Shown here: piece by piece, positions 8,615-20,427 of the stretch
Layout: each line of letters begins with the position of its first letter
Position numbering within the stretch: position 1 is the first letter of the stretch
Assembly (NCBI GenBank): GCA_002418285.1
Contig: DIDT01000051.1
Location: 62,001 to 126,000 of the forward strand
Direction of reading: 5' to 3'
Origin: Phycisphaerales bacterium UBA5793
GTDB lineage: Bacteria; Planctomycetota; Phycisphaerae; Phycisphaerales; UBA5793
DNA length: 64,000 nt
Notes under the pieces: model-generated
The model's input: the letters and a program-made list of their open reading frames with translations, nothing else
Database searches by the model: none
Told to the model about the DNA's origin: nothing
Program-made: the position numbers and the translations under genes

Positions 8615-8626
8615 GCTCTTTGACAA
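8615..8626 (+). promoter_or_regulatory. boxA-like antitermination element in the rRNA leader
   Basis: GCTCTTTGACAA matches the boxA element found in rRNA leaders (E. coli GCTCTTTAACA), which loads NusB/S10 to prevent premature termination. It lies about 60 bases after the expected start of transcription and 250 bases before 23S. Its TTGACA could also be read as a -35 box, but no good -10 follows at the right distance. Confidence 0.65.
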
Positions 8627-8872
8627 GTGAGTTTGAGAATGCGTGGAATCACGCCGCTTTTTCCGGGCGGCGTGGTTTAGATCATCGAGTCTGAAATCTC
8701 GAGATGACCTGTCAGCATGACAGGTGGGCGACTTCGAAGCATCACAACGGGCGGCACGCGAGTGTCGGCCGGGGCGATGGCTCGGGGTTGCGGAGGTGTC
8801 GCAAAAGCCTCCGCGTGGAGATGTCGGTTTGTGTTCGTAGCGGTGAGAATCGATACGGGCCCAGGTCGGCAT

Positions 8873-11687
<2,815 letters not shown>

Positions 11688-11830
11688 ATGTCGACCACGG
11701 TCCGTATCCCCCTGTCCGCAGGGCCGATCCGAACCAGGGCGACATCCAGCCCACCTCGTGCGAAATACGTCATCTCCAGATTTCAACCACGCGATGACAT
11801 GCATTCTCAACTCATACCTTGTCACTCGTC

Positions 11831-11854
11831 CGGTCGGGCGGAAACGCTCGACCG
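11831..11854 (+). other. Hairpin in the 23S-5S spacer
   Basis: A 10-bp stem (11831-11840 with 11845-11854, one G-U) closed by a GAAA tetraloop, ending 8 bases before 5S rRNA. A role in 5S processing or as a folding boundary is inference. Confidence 0.6.
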
Positions 11855-11861
11855 GTACTTT

Positions 11862-11967
11862 GTCGGTGACCAAAGGTCTGGGGCAACACCTGTTCCCATC
11901 CCGAACACAGCAGTTAAGCCCAGGCCGCCGATGATACTGCTCAGCGGGAAAGTAGGTCATTGCCGAC
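11862..11967 (+). rRNA. rrf: 5S ribosomal RNA, unusually short
   Basis: The core CCCATCCCGAACACAG and AGCAGTTAAGCCC is typical of 5S loops B and C, and the ends (GTCGG and CCGAC) pair as helix I. My boundaries give about 106 bases, compared with about 115-120 in most bacteria. Planctomycete 5S rRNAs are known to be near 109-111 bases, which fits. It is co-transcribed with 23S and followed by a terminator. Confidence 0.93.
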
Positions 11968-11974
11968 GCTTCAG

Positions 11975-12006
11975 CCCCGTGGCCCTAAAGGCCGCGGGGT
12001 TGTTTT
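11975..12006 (+). terminator. Rho-independent terminator of the rRNA operon
   Basis: A 10-bp stem (11975-11984 with 11990-11999, one G-U), loop CTAAA, then TTGTTTTT. It begins 8 bases after the 5S gene. Confidence 0.92.
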
Positions 12007-12065
12007 TGCGCCGACCTCTCGTGCTGAACCATCGCCGACCGCTTGCGCCGACGGTATGATGCGCC

Positions 12066-12419
12066 ATGCCAGACGACCCGCCTCGCCCGCCGCAGCCCCC
12101 CGGCAAACCGCCCGCGCCCCCGGTGTTGCCCAGCGAACCGGTCGCGTTGAGGCCGCTTTCCGGCCACGAGACCTACAACGTCGTCAGCGACACCATCATC
12201 GGCGTCAACGTGCGCGGCAGGGACAACCTCATCCAGTTCCTTGCCATCGCGGCGGCGGTGATCCTCGGCGTGGGCGTCGGGGCGCTGGTCTCGCCGCGCG
12301 ACCGCATCTCGGGCGCGATCTTCGGCGGGATCGCCGGCCTCATCGGCGGCCTGCTGCTCAGCGGCATCGCGCTGATGATCTACCGCGCCATCCGCCACGC
12401 CAGCGGCAAGCACAACTGA
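12066..12419 (+). CDS. Small membrane protein with a proline-rich cytoplasmic tail
   Basis: A 117-residue protein. Residues 1-35 are very Pro-rich (PRPPQPPGKPPAPP), followed by a polar stretch and two Gly/Ala-rich membrane helices (about 58-76 and 83-104). The second half has the small-residue pattern GAIFGGIAGLIGGLL, typical of tightly packed helices. I do not recognise a family. It lies between the rRNA terminator and another membrane protein; no clear ribosome binding site is visible. Codon use matches neighbouring genes, so I accept it as real with moderate confidence. Confidence 0.6.
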   Translation: MPDDPPRPPQPPGKPPAPPVLPSEPVALRPLSGHETYNVVSDTIIGVNVRGRDNLIQFLAIAAAVILGVGVGALVSPRDRISGAIFGGIAGLIGGLLLSGIALMIYRAIRHASGKHN

Positions 12420-12572
12420 CGTGCAGCCCGGACCGGCTCGCGAGATGTCCGGCGGGCCAATTGTGCGCCGCAGAGGTCGATCCAGCCGAGTTGAGAGCGG
12501 GTGACATACCCCGGCAGAGGTCCCGGCTGCCGGACTGGTTGCACCTCTGTCCGGGCGGAAAGTGTGGCACTC

Positions 12573-13148
12573 ATGATCCGCGTCCTCACGGCGAGCATCG
12601 TTGGCGGCATCGTTGTGTTTCTCTGGGGGGCCATCTCGCACATGGTGCTCGGCCTTGGTGAGAAGGGCATGAGCATGGAGAAACTCCCCGGCGAGCAGGC
12701 CATACTCACCACCCTGTCAGAGAACATCCCCGAGACCGGAATCTACTTCGTCCCCGGCATGGATCCGACGATCACCGACTCGCAGCGTCAGTGGGATGAT
12801 GCCATGGAGCGCATGAACAAGGGACCGGTGGCGTTCATGGTCGTGACCAGGGAGGGATACGAGGGCAACATGGCCATGCAGATGGTCTGGGAAGCCGTCA
12901 GCAGCGCTGCTGCGGCGCTGATTGTCAGCATCGTGTTGCTTGCGATGCGCGGCCCGTACCTGTTCCGCGTGCTGGTTGTGGCCGGCTTCGGTGTGTTCGC
13001 CTGGTTGTCATATGGTGCATCGGAGGTCATCTGGTACGACTTCCCCGAGGCCTACGGTGTCGCGCAGCTCATTGATCAGTTCGTGGGCTGGGCACTGGCT
13101 GGGCTGTTCATGGCGGCGATTGTCAGATCGCGGTGCGCGTCGGCGTGA
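12573..13148 (+). CDS. Small integral membrane protein, paralogue of the protein at 1557
   Basis: A 191-residue protein starting at the ATG at 12573 (GGAAAG upstream). It has one N-terminal helix (VLTASIVGGIVVFLWGAI), a non-membrane domain of about 75 residues and three further hydrophobic segments. The first 95 residues line up with the 1557 protein: SHM after helix 1, PGEQAIL, GIYFVPGMD, NKGPVAFMVV. Family unknown. The pair looks like an old duplication of a membrane protein with a conserved periplasmic or cytoplasmic module. Confidence 0.75.
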   Translation: MIRVLTASIVGGIVVFLWGAISHMVLGLGEKGMSMEKLPGEQAILTTLSENIPETGIYFVPGMDPTITDSQRQWDDAMERMNKGPVAFMVVTREGYEGNMAMQMVWEAVSSAAAALIVSIVLLAMRGPYLFRVLVVAGFGVFAWLSYGASEVIWYDFPEAYGVAQLIDQFVGWALAGLFMAAIVRSRCASA

Positions 13149-13405
13149 TGCGGTTCAGCGACCATGGCGCATACGATGGCCCAAGGGATTGGGGATCAGC
13201 GCCGGACGGCGCGCCGCCCTGTGTATCGGCCCTGTTTGCATTGTGTCCGCAAAGAAACAAACCCCAAAGCAATCAGAATCGTGCGCAGATCGCAAGTTCG
13301 ACGTGTGGACGGCCCTCTCTCGTGGTATCGTCTGGCAGCGGCCATTGCCGTCCCTGTGGTTGGGCGCGTGCCGTGACGAGCACACTGCCGATGGGAGTCC
13401 TTGCC

Positions 13406-15253
13406 ATGAGTCGTTCTGTCCATACGAGAGGGTGCGCCGCAGTGGCGGGGGTGCTGCTGTGCTGCTTTTCCTCAACCGCTCCAGCTCAGATCGTCTATGT
13501 GGATCGCGACGCACTCGGAAACAACACCGGGACCGACTGGACGAACGCCTACACCTCGCTTCAGACTGCCTTGCAAGCCGGCTGGGGCGACGAGATCTGG
13601 GTGGCCGAGGGGGTCTACACCCCTGCACCTCCAGGCGGGAGCGCCGCCGAGACGTTTGCGCTGCGCAATAACCTCGCGCTCTACGGTGGGTTCCGTGGCA
13701 ACGAGACGCAGCGACAGCAGCGCGATCCCGTCGCCCGCATCACCATCGTCAGCGGCGATCTCAACGGAGACGACCAGCCCGGCTGGGTCAACATGACGGA
13801 GAACACGGACCACCTCGTGACGGCCAGCGGCGCCGACGCCACCGCCGTGCTTGACGGCTTCACCATCAAGGCGGCACGCTGCACGCAGGCGTCAGGCGCG
13901 GGAATCCTCATCCTCAACGCCTCGCCGATCATCCGTCAGTGCAAGATCACCGGCTGCATTGCCGATTTTTCACCGGCGGCCGGCTGCCTCGTGAACGGCG
14001 GATCACCGCTCTTTGAGCAGTGCGAATTCACCGGCAACTACGTATGGCTCTCGCGCGGCGCCGGAGCGTACATCGCCACCGGCTCGACCCCGACTTTCTC
14101 GGATTGCCTCTTCGCCAACAACCAGGTGCACGGCGGCGGCGCGGCCGTGGCCGACGGCGCAGCGGTCTTCGTTGAATTCGACGCGCCGTCCACCTTCGAC
14201 GGCTGCACGTTTGTCAACAACATCGCCGATCCGAACTATCCGCTCTATTCCAACGGCGGCGCGCTGTGCAGCCTTGGCACGGCACTTCTCATGATCGGCT
14301 GCGACTTCATCGCCAACAGCGCCGACACGGGAGGCGCGCTCTGGATCGGCCGCCCGGCCCGGATCGAAAACTGCCGGTTCACCGGCAACCGCGCGCTTGT
14401 CGGCGGGGCGATCATCAACTTCGTCGCCGCGCCGACGCTGGTCATCGGGTCCACGTTCAGTTTCAACGATGCTGAAGATGGCGGCGCGGTGTCAAACTCG
14501 ACCAACGGCGTCATTGAGTTTCGCAACTCGGTCCTCTGGGGCAATACCGGCGTCGGTGAATCGCGGTTCAAGCAGCAGGTTCACAACGCGGGTGGCAGCG
14601 TGAAGTTCGCGTATTCCTGCATCGAGGGCGTCTTCGACACCCTCCCGCACGAAGATCCGCCGAACCCGCGAAGCTACCCGGGGTGTACGAACGAAGATCC
14701 GAGATTCATTGACGCTGATGGAGCCGACAATCGGGCCGGGACCGTTGATGATGACCTCCGGCTGTCGCCCGCGTCTCCCTGCATCGATGCCGCAGACAAC
14801 TCGCTGTTTCTGCCCCAGACACAGGTCGATCTCGATGGAGCGCCCCGGTTCCGCAACGATCTGGGCATGCCGGCGAGGGGTGTGGGTGGTGCGCAGGTAG
14901 CCGATATCGGCTGCTACGAGTTTCAGGGGCGCACGACTGGGTTTGTCCTGGTGCATCCAACGCCAGGTTATGCGGAGACCGCCAATACATGGCGTACTGG
15001 TGGGGTGACACCCGGGCGGCCCGTGTACTTTGTGTATGGCCTTGATGGCGGGAGCGCCAATGTTCCGCACTGTCCCGGCCTCGCGGTCTCGATTCGTCTC
15101 CCGAGCGTGATGGGTAGCGTCCGGGCCAACGGTCAGGGTGAAGCTGCTCTGACACGCTCAGTGCCTCCTAACGCAACCGGTCGGTACATCTACTTCCAAG
15201 CCGTCGATCCCGCAACGTGCCGCGTGAGCAATCGGATTCTGCGGTTGTTTTGA
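13406..15253 (+). CDS. Secreted right-handed beta-helix protein with choice-of-anchor Q-type motif
   Basis: A 615-residue protein. The ATG at 13406 has GGGAG eight bases upstream and is followed by a signal peptide (MSRSVHTRGC... to about APAQ, residue 28). Next come IVYVDRDALGNNTGTDWTNAYTSLQTAL and some 350 residues of short beta-strand repeats (CKITGCIAD, CEFTGNYVW, CLFANNQVH, CTFVNNIAD, CDFIANSAD, CRFTGNRAL), a parallel beta-helix of the polymorphic outer-membrane type. The element SPASPCIDAADN ... DLDGAPRF ... ADIGCYEF is the choice-of-anchor Q signature. The last 100 or so residues (YFVYGLDGG ... CPGL ... CRVSN) match the C-terminal domain of the three secreted proteins at 39673, 41437 and 43291. 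Probable cell-surface or exported protein; ligand unknown. Confidence 0.8.
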   Translation: MSRSVHTRGCAAVAGVLLCCFSSTAPAQIVYVDRDALGNNTGTDWTNAYTSLQTALQAGWGDEIWVAEGVYTPAPPGGSAAETFALRNNLALYGGFRGNETQRQQRDPVARITIVSGDLNGDDQPGWVNMTENTDHLVTASGADATAVLDGFTIKAARCTQASGAGILILNASPIIRQCKITGCIADFSPAAGCLVNGGSPLFEQCEFTGNYVWLSRGAGAYIATGSTPTFSDCLFANNQVHGGGAAVADGAAVFVEFDAPSTFDGCTFVNNIADPNYPLYSNGGALCSLGTALLMIGCDFIANSADTGGALWIGRPARIENCRFTGNRALVGGAIINFVAAPTLVIGSTFSFNDAEDGGAVSNSTNGVIEFRNSVLWGNTGVGESRFKQQVHNAGGSVKFAYSCIEGVFDTLPHEDPPNPRSYPGCTNEDPRFIDADGADNRAGTVDDDLRLSPASPCIDAADNSLFLPQTQVDLDGAPRFRNDLGMPARGVGGAQVADIGCYEFQGRTTGFVLVHPTPGYAETANTWRTGGVTPGRPVYFVYGLDGGSANVPHCPGLAVSIRLPSVMGSVRANGQGEAALTRSVPPNATGRYIYFQAVDPATCRVSNRILRLF

Positions 15254-15498
15254 CACCGCTGGTCCCTACGCACACCGATTGATCAGCTGCGTCTACGATG
15301 GTGCATGCTTCCGTGGCGCAAAACACCAGTCGTTCTGCAGTCGCTCATCGCCGGGCGCGGGATGGGGCCGGGCGACATGGTTTGGGCCAAGTCCGAGCCG
15401 CGCACCGGCCACGAGCACAGACAGCACGTGTTCTTCGCACTCAAAACCGGTTCGGCGGCGACCCCGGAACGGTCGGCATCCCCCTCGGAGCCGACCCG

Positions 15499-15936
15499 AT
15501 GACTGACGCCGAATTGATCGACCAGTTTGAAGCCTGCACGCTGCCCTTTGACCAGTGGACGCACCGCACTCACGTCAAAGTTGCCTACATCTATCTCACC
15601 AGGCACGGTTTCGACGAAGCGCTGGCGCGAATTCGCGCCGGCATCAAGGCGTACAACGCGGCCAATCGCGTGCCGGACGGTACACTGATGGGCTACAACG
15701 AGACGACGACGCACGCGCTGCTTCATCTCATCGAGGCGGTTCGCCGGGCCTATGCCCAAACACATCCAACGACCGATGCGGACGCCTTCTACGACATGCA
15801 CCCGGAATTGCACAGCAAGCACATCCTGCGGTTGTTCTACAGCCCGCAGCACCGCATGGCGCCCGATACGAAAGCGTCGTTTGTTGAGCCCGACCTGGCG
15901 CCGCTGCCGCGTTTCGTGGATAGTGATGGAAAATGA
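15499..15936 (+). CDS. Conserved hypothetical protein (WTHRTHV ... GYNETTTH type)
   Basis: A 145-residue soluble protein with GGAG eight bases before the ATG at 15499. It contains FDQWTHRTHVKVAYIYL near residues 18-34, an Ala/Arg-rich helix with AGIKAYNAANR (about 47-58) and MGYNETTTHALLHLI (about 66-80). I recall small bacterial proteins with this pattern (H-x-x-H-V near the start and GY-H/N-ET-T in the middle) but no known activity. The conserved His residues could bind a metal; that is inference. It converges with rimO, 15 bases apart. Confidence 0.65.
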   Translation: MTDAELIDQFEACTLPFDQWTHRTHVKVAYIYLTRHGFDEALARIRAGIKAYNAANRVPDGTLMGYNETTTHALLHLIEAVRRAYAQTHPTTDADAFYDMHPELHSKHILRLFYSPQHRMAPDTKASFVEPDLAPLPRFVDSDGK

Positions 15937-15951
15937 GCCGTTCGAAGCTGA

Positions 15952-17538
15952 TCAGATGATCGGCAGGCTCACGCGTGGTTCGAGCTCTGCGGTCGGCCGG
16001 GCGATCAGGTCGTACCCGTCGTTGTCGACGATCATGCAGCGCACGAGTTCGCCGGGCGTCATGGCGGCCCGACTCTGCACAAACGTTACCGCGTCGATCT
16101 GCGGCGCCTGGAAATAGCATCGGCCGACGGCGAGATGTCCCGCGTCGCTTACGCCCGTCGTCGCCACGCCGGTGGTCGTCGTGGGCTGATCGATCAGGAC
16201 GTCAAACTGCACGCCGTTGTCGCGCGCCTTGGCCGGATCCCTTTCCAAATATCGCTTGTAGAACGACGCGAGATACCCTGCCTGCTCGAAGGCGACGCGC
16301 TGCTGCACCTGCATGATTTCGTCGTAGCGACGCTGCTTGACTTCCTCAGGCACTGCGAGCCGTCCGTCACGCTCCGCCAGCTCAGCTGGCGTGCCGGGCT
16401 CAGGTGAGTATTGAAACGCACCCAGCGCCTCGAAGCCGAACCCCTCGATGAATTCGAGCAGTTCCTGGTGATCCTCTTCTGTTTCGCCGGGGTAGCCAGT
16501 GATCATCGTGGTGCGAATTGCCATGCCGGGGATACGGTCGCGCAACTTGCCGAGCAGTTCCTCGATGAGCGCCCGCGATGTGTGTCGGCGCATTGCCGTG
16601 AGCACTGAGTCGCTGATGTGCTGCAGCGGCATGTCGATGTACTTGACGACGCAGGGCAGGTCGGCGATCGTGTCGATCATCTCATCGGTGAAACACGATG
16701 GATACGCGTACATCAGTCTCAGCCACGCGCCGCCGTGATCGCGGGCGGCGGCATCGAGTTCGGTCAGCATGCCTGATAGGCCGGGTTCATAGCCGATGTC
16801 GTGGCCGAAGCTGGTCGTATCCTGCCCGATGAGGTTCAGTTCGAACGCCCCATCGGCAAAGAGTTCGCCGGCTTCCGTCAGGATCGCTTCGACGGGCTTG
16901 GAGCGCATCTTGCCGCGAATGCTCGGGATCGTGCAGAACGCGCAGCGCTGGTTGCATCCCTCGGACACGCGCAGATAGGCGTAGTGACGGGGCGTCAATC
17001 GCAGACGGGCCGCATCACTCTCGAAGTAGCCCACGCCCTTGCCGTCGGCGCCGTTGACGGTCAGGCCCGTCACCGCCATGCCTCGGTGCTGGGCGGCGAT
17101 GATCGCGTTGCCGGCGATCCAGTAGTTCGGCCGCTCGTCTTCGCCGGGCAGATCTTCGCGAACCGCACCGTTGCCGCGAACGGCCTCGACGATGTGATCG
17201 CGGTCAAAGACCCCGATCAAGGCGTCGATGTCGGGGCACCATTCCAGCATCTTCGCCCGGTGCCGCTGGACGAGGCAGCCCGCCACGACCAGCCGCTGGA
17301 TCTTGCCCGCCTTCTTGCGGTCAGCCGCCTCGCGGATTACATCCATTGACTCATCCTTGGATGCCTCGAGGAATCCGCAGGTGTTGACAATGATCGCGTC
17401 CGCGGCGTCGTGATCGCTGGTGGGCTCCATGCCGTCCATGGCGAGCAGGCCGAGCATCTTCTCGGAGTCGACGAGGTTCTTCGGGCAGCCGAGGCTGACG
17501 AAGGCGATCTTGCGGATGGGGGGCGGAGTCACGGACAT
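15952..17538 (-). CDS. rimO: Ribosomal protein S12 methylthiotransferase RimO
   Basis: A 528-residue radical SAM enzyme that adds a methylthio group to the conserved Asp of ribosomal protein S12. The N-terminal UPF0004 domain opens with VSLGCPKNLVDSE and holds three Cys for the second iron-sulfur cluster (LGCPKN, NTCGF, AGCLVQ). The radical SAM cluster motif is CNQRCAFC (C-x3-C-x2-C). ELNLIGQDTTSFG and YIDMPLQH are RimO signatures. A long TRAM-type C-terminus follows, with an inserted stretch near the end. The start at 17538 is chosen because the conserved RKIAFVSLGCPKN follows directly. It is divergent from panC with 92 bases between. Confidence 0.93.
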   Translation of the reverse strand: MSVTPPPIRKIAFVSLGCPKNLVDSEKMLGLLAMDGMEPTSDHDAADAIIVNTCGFLEASKDESMDVIREAADRKKAGKIQRLVVAGCLVQRHRAKMLEWCPDIDALIGVFDRDHIVEAVRGNGAVREDLPGEDERPNYWIAGNAIIAAQHRGMAVTGLTVNGADGKGVGYFESDAARLRLTPRHYAYLRVSEGCNQRCAFCTIPSIRGKMRSKPVEAILTEAGELFADGAFELNLIGQDTTSFGHDIGYEPGLSGMLTELDAAARDHGGAWLRLMYAYPSCFTDEMIDTIADLPCVVKYIDMPLQHISDSVLTAMRRHTSRALIEELLGKLRDRIPGMAIRTTMITGYPGETEEDHQELLEFIEGFGFEALGAFQYSPEPGTPAELAERDGRLAVPEEVKQRRYDEIMQVQQRVAFEQAGYLASFYKRYLERDPAKARDNGVQFDVLIDQPTTTTGVATTGVSDAGHLAVGRCYFQAPQIDAVTFVQSRAAMTPGELVRCMIVDNDGYDLIARPTAELEPRVSLPII

Positions 17539-17630
17539 GAGGCGGATTGTAGGTAAGCCCAGCCGCACCGCGCCCGCCCTCGGAAACCGCCTGCCTGCGG
17601 CGAAACAGGCGTGCCTCGCTACGATTGTCC

Positions 17631-18464
17631 ATGCAGATCGTCTGGACCAGGGCGGATCTCGAAGAGTGCCTCGGCGGGGTGTGTGTGCCGACCATGGGGG
17701 CCCTGCACGAGGGGCATCTGTCGCTGATCCGGCGGGCCCGAGAGGAAGCCGACGCCCACGCCGAGCCGCTGCCGGTGGTGGTGACGATCTTTGTCAATCC
17801 GACGCAGTTCGCACCGGGTGAGGACTTCAGCCGCTATCCGCGCACATTCGAGGCCGATTGCACTCGCGCGGAAGCGTGCGGGGCGGACGTGGTGTTTGCG
17901 CCGGAAGTGGGGGAGATGTACCCCAATGGACCGGACGCGCCGATCGATCCGCGCATCGTGGTTCCCGAGGTAGCGCGCCGACCGGGACTCGAAGAGAAGA
18001 GTCGGCCGCAGTTCTTCATCGGCGTCTGCCGCGTTGTGCATCGCCTCTTTGAGTTGGTCCAGCCTCGCGCGGCTGTGTTCGGCGAAAAGGATTACCAGCA
18101 ATTGCTGACGATCAGCGCCATGGTGCGCGAGATGGCCCTGCCGATCCAGATCCACTTCGAGCCGACGGTGCGCGAAGAGGATGGTCTGGCCCTGAGCAGC
18201 CGCAACGTCTATCTCGGCCCGGCCCAGCGCAAACGCGCACTGGGATTGAGCAAAGCGCTCAAGGCGGCGCGGGCGGCTTCGACGGTCGCCGAAGCGGAAA
18301 GCGCCATGCGGTCAATCCTGCTGGCAAATCAGATTGATATCGACTACGCCGTCGTGCGCGACTCACACACACTGATGCCGATCGAGAGCATGGCCCTGCC
18401 GGCCCGCGCACTGGTCGCCGGCAAAGTCGGCCCGGTTCGGCTGATTGACAACATGGCGGTGTAA
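17631..18464 (+). CDS. panC: Pantothenate synthetase (pantoate-beta-alanine ligase)
   Basis: A 277-residue protein joining pantoate and beta-alanine with ATP, the last step of vitamin B5 synthesis. Visible are VPTMGALHEGHLSLI (nucleotidyl-transferase HxGH region), VTIFVNPTQFAPGEDFSRYPR, the FGEKDYQQL element and LSSRNVYL (KMSKS-like loop). Length is normal. The ATG at 17631 is preferred over a TTG two codons upstream. Its last 95 codons are also present as a diverged copy at 20116-20403, evidence of a tandem duplication that ran from within panC across the next gene. Confidence 0.95.
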   Translation: MQIVWTRADLEECLGGVCVPTMGALHEGHLSLIRRAREEADAHAEPLPVVVTIFVNPTQFAPGEDFSRYPRTFEADCTRAEACGADVVFAPEVGEMYPNGPDAPIDPRIVVPEVARRPGLEEKSRPQFFIGVCRVVHRLFELVQPRAAVFGEKDYQQLLTISAMVREMALPIQIHFEPTVREEDGLALSSRNVYLGPAQRKRALGLSKALKAARAASTVAEAESAMRSILLANQIDIDYAVVRDSHTLMPIESMALPARALVAGKVGPVRLIDNMAV

Positions 18465-20115
18465 GGTCGGCACACTGGCGCTAGTGCGGCGGCGGACTCG
18501 CGCTGATGGCGGCGATGGCGTCTTGAATTGCTTGCTTCACGTTTTCCGAAGTCGTTTGTCCGAGCGCTTCATGCAACGCGGGCAGGGCAGACCTCGCCTG
18601 CACGCCGTAGGAGCCAAGACTTATCGCGGCGCGTTCCTGCAAGCCTTCCGAGGGCCCGTTCATGAATCGAACGAGCAGCGGAACAAACGCGTCGGCGTGA
18701 GCCGGGTTCCACATCATCAACGTGATCAGGTATTCACAGATCTTGTAAGGTTCGGTGCTCTCTTCGATATGGGCCGTGCCGACCTCCGCCATCGCAGCGA
18801 TCATCGGCGCCAGGATCGGCGAGTCGCTCCCAATCACGTGTGCCTGCACCAGGACGAGCACGGCCGTTTCTGTGGACTCGTCATCAAGCGACTCAATGAG
18901 TTGAGGCAGGAATGGCGCTGCGAGCGCACCCTGACCGACGAGCGCCGCAGCAGCAGAACCGCGAACTGCTGGATTCGCGTCACTCAGGTTTGCCACGAGC
19001 GCCGACGTGACGTCGTTCGATCGGGCAGCCTGGTCAATCTTGAGCAGTGAATCCGAGCACTTCGTCGATATCGACCAGTCAGAACTTCGCATGGCCTCCG
19101 CCAGCGGCAGAGCCACGGTGCTATCGCCGATGAAGCCAAGTGTCTCTATCGCTGACGTGGCGCCGTAGTTCCCCGACTCCATGAGCGCGCACAGCGCGCC
19201 AAGTACGCGAGCATCGGGGGCTCGCAAGCCGCAAAGCGCGAAGGCGCTATTGGCGCGCATTCCGAAATCCGGATCGTTGAGTCGGGTCACGAGCAGGTCA
19301 ACATACCTCTGATCATCGTTCACAAAGCGGCCAAGGGCGCGCGTCGCGAGCATGGCCGTTTGGTAGTCCGTAGGCTGCGCCAGCTTGTAGAGCCGCTCGG
19401 CGATCGCGTGTTCGCCCACCGGCGCCAGATTCGCATTGGCGACCAGTGAAATCGCCACGGTGCCGATGGTCGAGTTCGGATCATCGAACCAGGCCTGCAG
19501 GATGTCACCCACAGGCTGATCGTCATCGATCCACAGGATGAACTGGAGCATGTCCGCTCGCTGACGCAGCGGGAAACGGGCATCAAGAAGCGTCTTCGCC
19601 CGCGAGATGGCGAGCCGGAACTCCCATCGGGTCAGGTTCGATGCGTTGCCGTCCTGAACGGCCGCAAGCCAGCGCGACCGAAGTTCCTTGACGCTCAGCG
19701 TCGGTTCGTACGGCATAGCCGCGATGACAATCGGCGTGGGGAGAACGGCCAGCCAGCCGTCCTGCCTTGCCCGGGGCATTATCCACAGCACGTACGAGGC
19801 GCAGAGCAGTGCAGCGCTTGGGACCGCCAAGCGCCACCTTCTTTTCGTCTTGAACAGCTGCCTCTCGCGCTTCGCGGTGTGGCCACACTCGGCGCATGTG
19901 CGCGACTCCGTGCCGCGCAGGTCGTACCAGCATTTCGGGCACCGCCGCCGGCCGCGGGAGCGGTCGCGGAACATCGACCAGTAGAGCAGAATCATTCCGC
20001 CAAGGGCGGCGAGGACGGCGAGTGATTCGTACGCCAGGTCCAGCATGATTGGATTCTACCAAAAAACGACGCTCGTGAGCGGAGCGAAATTCAACCAGCC
20101 CGACGCGCGAGCGAA
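18177..20115. repeat. Tandem duplication, copy A
   Basis: Holds the last 95 codons of panC, the HEAT-repeat gene at 18481 (reverse strand) and a 5' flank ending in TCAACCAGCCCGACGCGCGA at 20091-20110. Copy B follows directly in the same orientation. Confidence 0.8.
18481..20046 (-). CDS. Membrane protein with zinc ribbon and HEAT repeats, copy 1
   Basis: A 521-residue protein. It has an N-terminal membrane helix (SLAVLAALGGMILLYW), a zinc ribbon CPKCWYDLRG ... CAECG (about residues 36-58), a second helix (about 75-92), then about 400 residues of helical repeats of HEAT type (for example NPAVRGSAAAALVGQG, DFGMRANSAFALCGL). HEAT scaffolds bind other proteins, so a membrane-tethered adaptor is plausible, but no partner is visible. 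Its stop lies 16 bases from the panC stop on the other strand. The paralogue at 20428 shares the same order of parts and nearly identical N-terminal 65 residues. No promoter was identified. Confidence 0.8.
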   Translation of the reverse strand: MLDLAYESLAVLAALGGMILLYWSMFRDRSRGRRRCPKCWYDLRGTESRTCAECGHTAKRERQLFKTKRRWRLAVPSAALLCASYVLWIMPRARQDGWLAVLPTPIVIAAMPYEPTLSVKELRSRWLAAVQDGNASNLTRWEFRLAISRAKTLLDARFPLRQRADMLQFILWIDDDQPVGDILQAWFDDPNSTIGTVAISLVANANLAPVGEHAIAERLYKLAQPTDYQTAMLATRALGRFVNDDQRYVDLLVTRLNDPDFGMRANSAFALCGLRAPDARVLGALCALMESGNYGATSAIETLGFIGDSTVALPLAEAMRSSDWSISTKCSDSLLKIDQAARSNDVTSALVANLSDANPAVRGSAAAALVGQGALAAPFLPQLIESLDDESTETAVLVLVQAHVIGSDSPILAPMIAAMAEVGTAHIEESTEPYKICEYLITLMMWNPAHADAFVPLLVRFMNGPSEGLQERAAISLGSYGVQARSALPALHEALGQTTSENVKQAIQDAIAAISASPPPH

Positions 20116-20403
20116 GAAGACGGCCTGGCGCTGAGCAGCCGCAACGTCTACCTCGCCCCACCGCAACGCAAACGCGCTCTCGCACTCAGTAAAGCGCTCA
20201 AGGCGGCCGCGAAAGAGTCAACAGTGGCGGCGGCCGAGAGCGCAATGCGATCGATCCTGCTCGCCAACCAGGTGGAGATCGACTACGCCGTCGCGCGCGA
20301 TTCGCACACCCTCCTGCCGATCGAGAGCATGGCCATACTGGCGCGGGCGCTGGTGGCCGGCAGAGTCGGGCCGGTGCGGCTAATTGATAACGCGGCGGTG
20401 TGA
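20116..20403 (+). pseudogene. Truncated panC copy (3' 95 codons only)
   Basis: The plus strand reads EDGLALSSRNVYL at 20116 to a TGA at 20401-20403 in one open frame. By hand alignment about 80 of 95 residues equal the C-terminus of PanC (17631-18464). The N-terminal two thirds, including the ATP and pantoate sites, are absent and no start codon with a binding site is present. The frame is still open, so the duplication may be fairly recent or kept by chance. Upstream sequence at the junction comes from the 5' flank of the HEAT gene, as expected for a tandem join. Confidence 0.9.
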
Positions 20404-20427
20404 GGGGTTGTCGCGAAACCGATTCAC

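Noticed and set aside
20116..20403. Functional second pantothenate synthetase
   Set aside because: Only the last third of the protein is present and there is no start signal.
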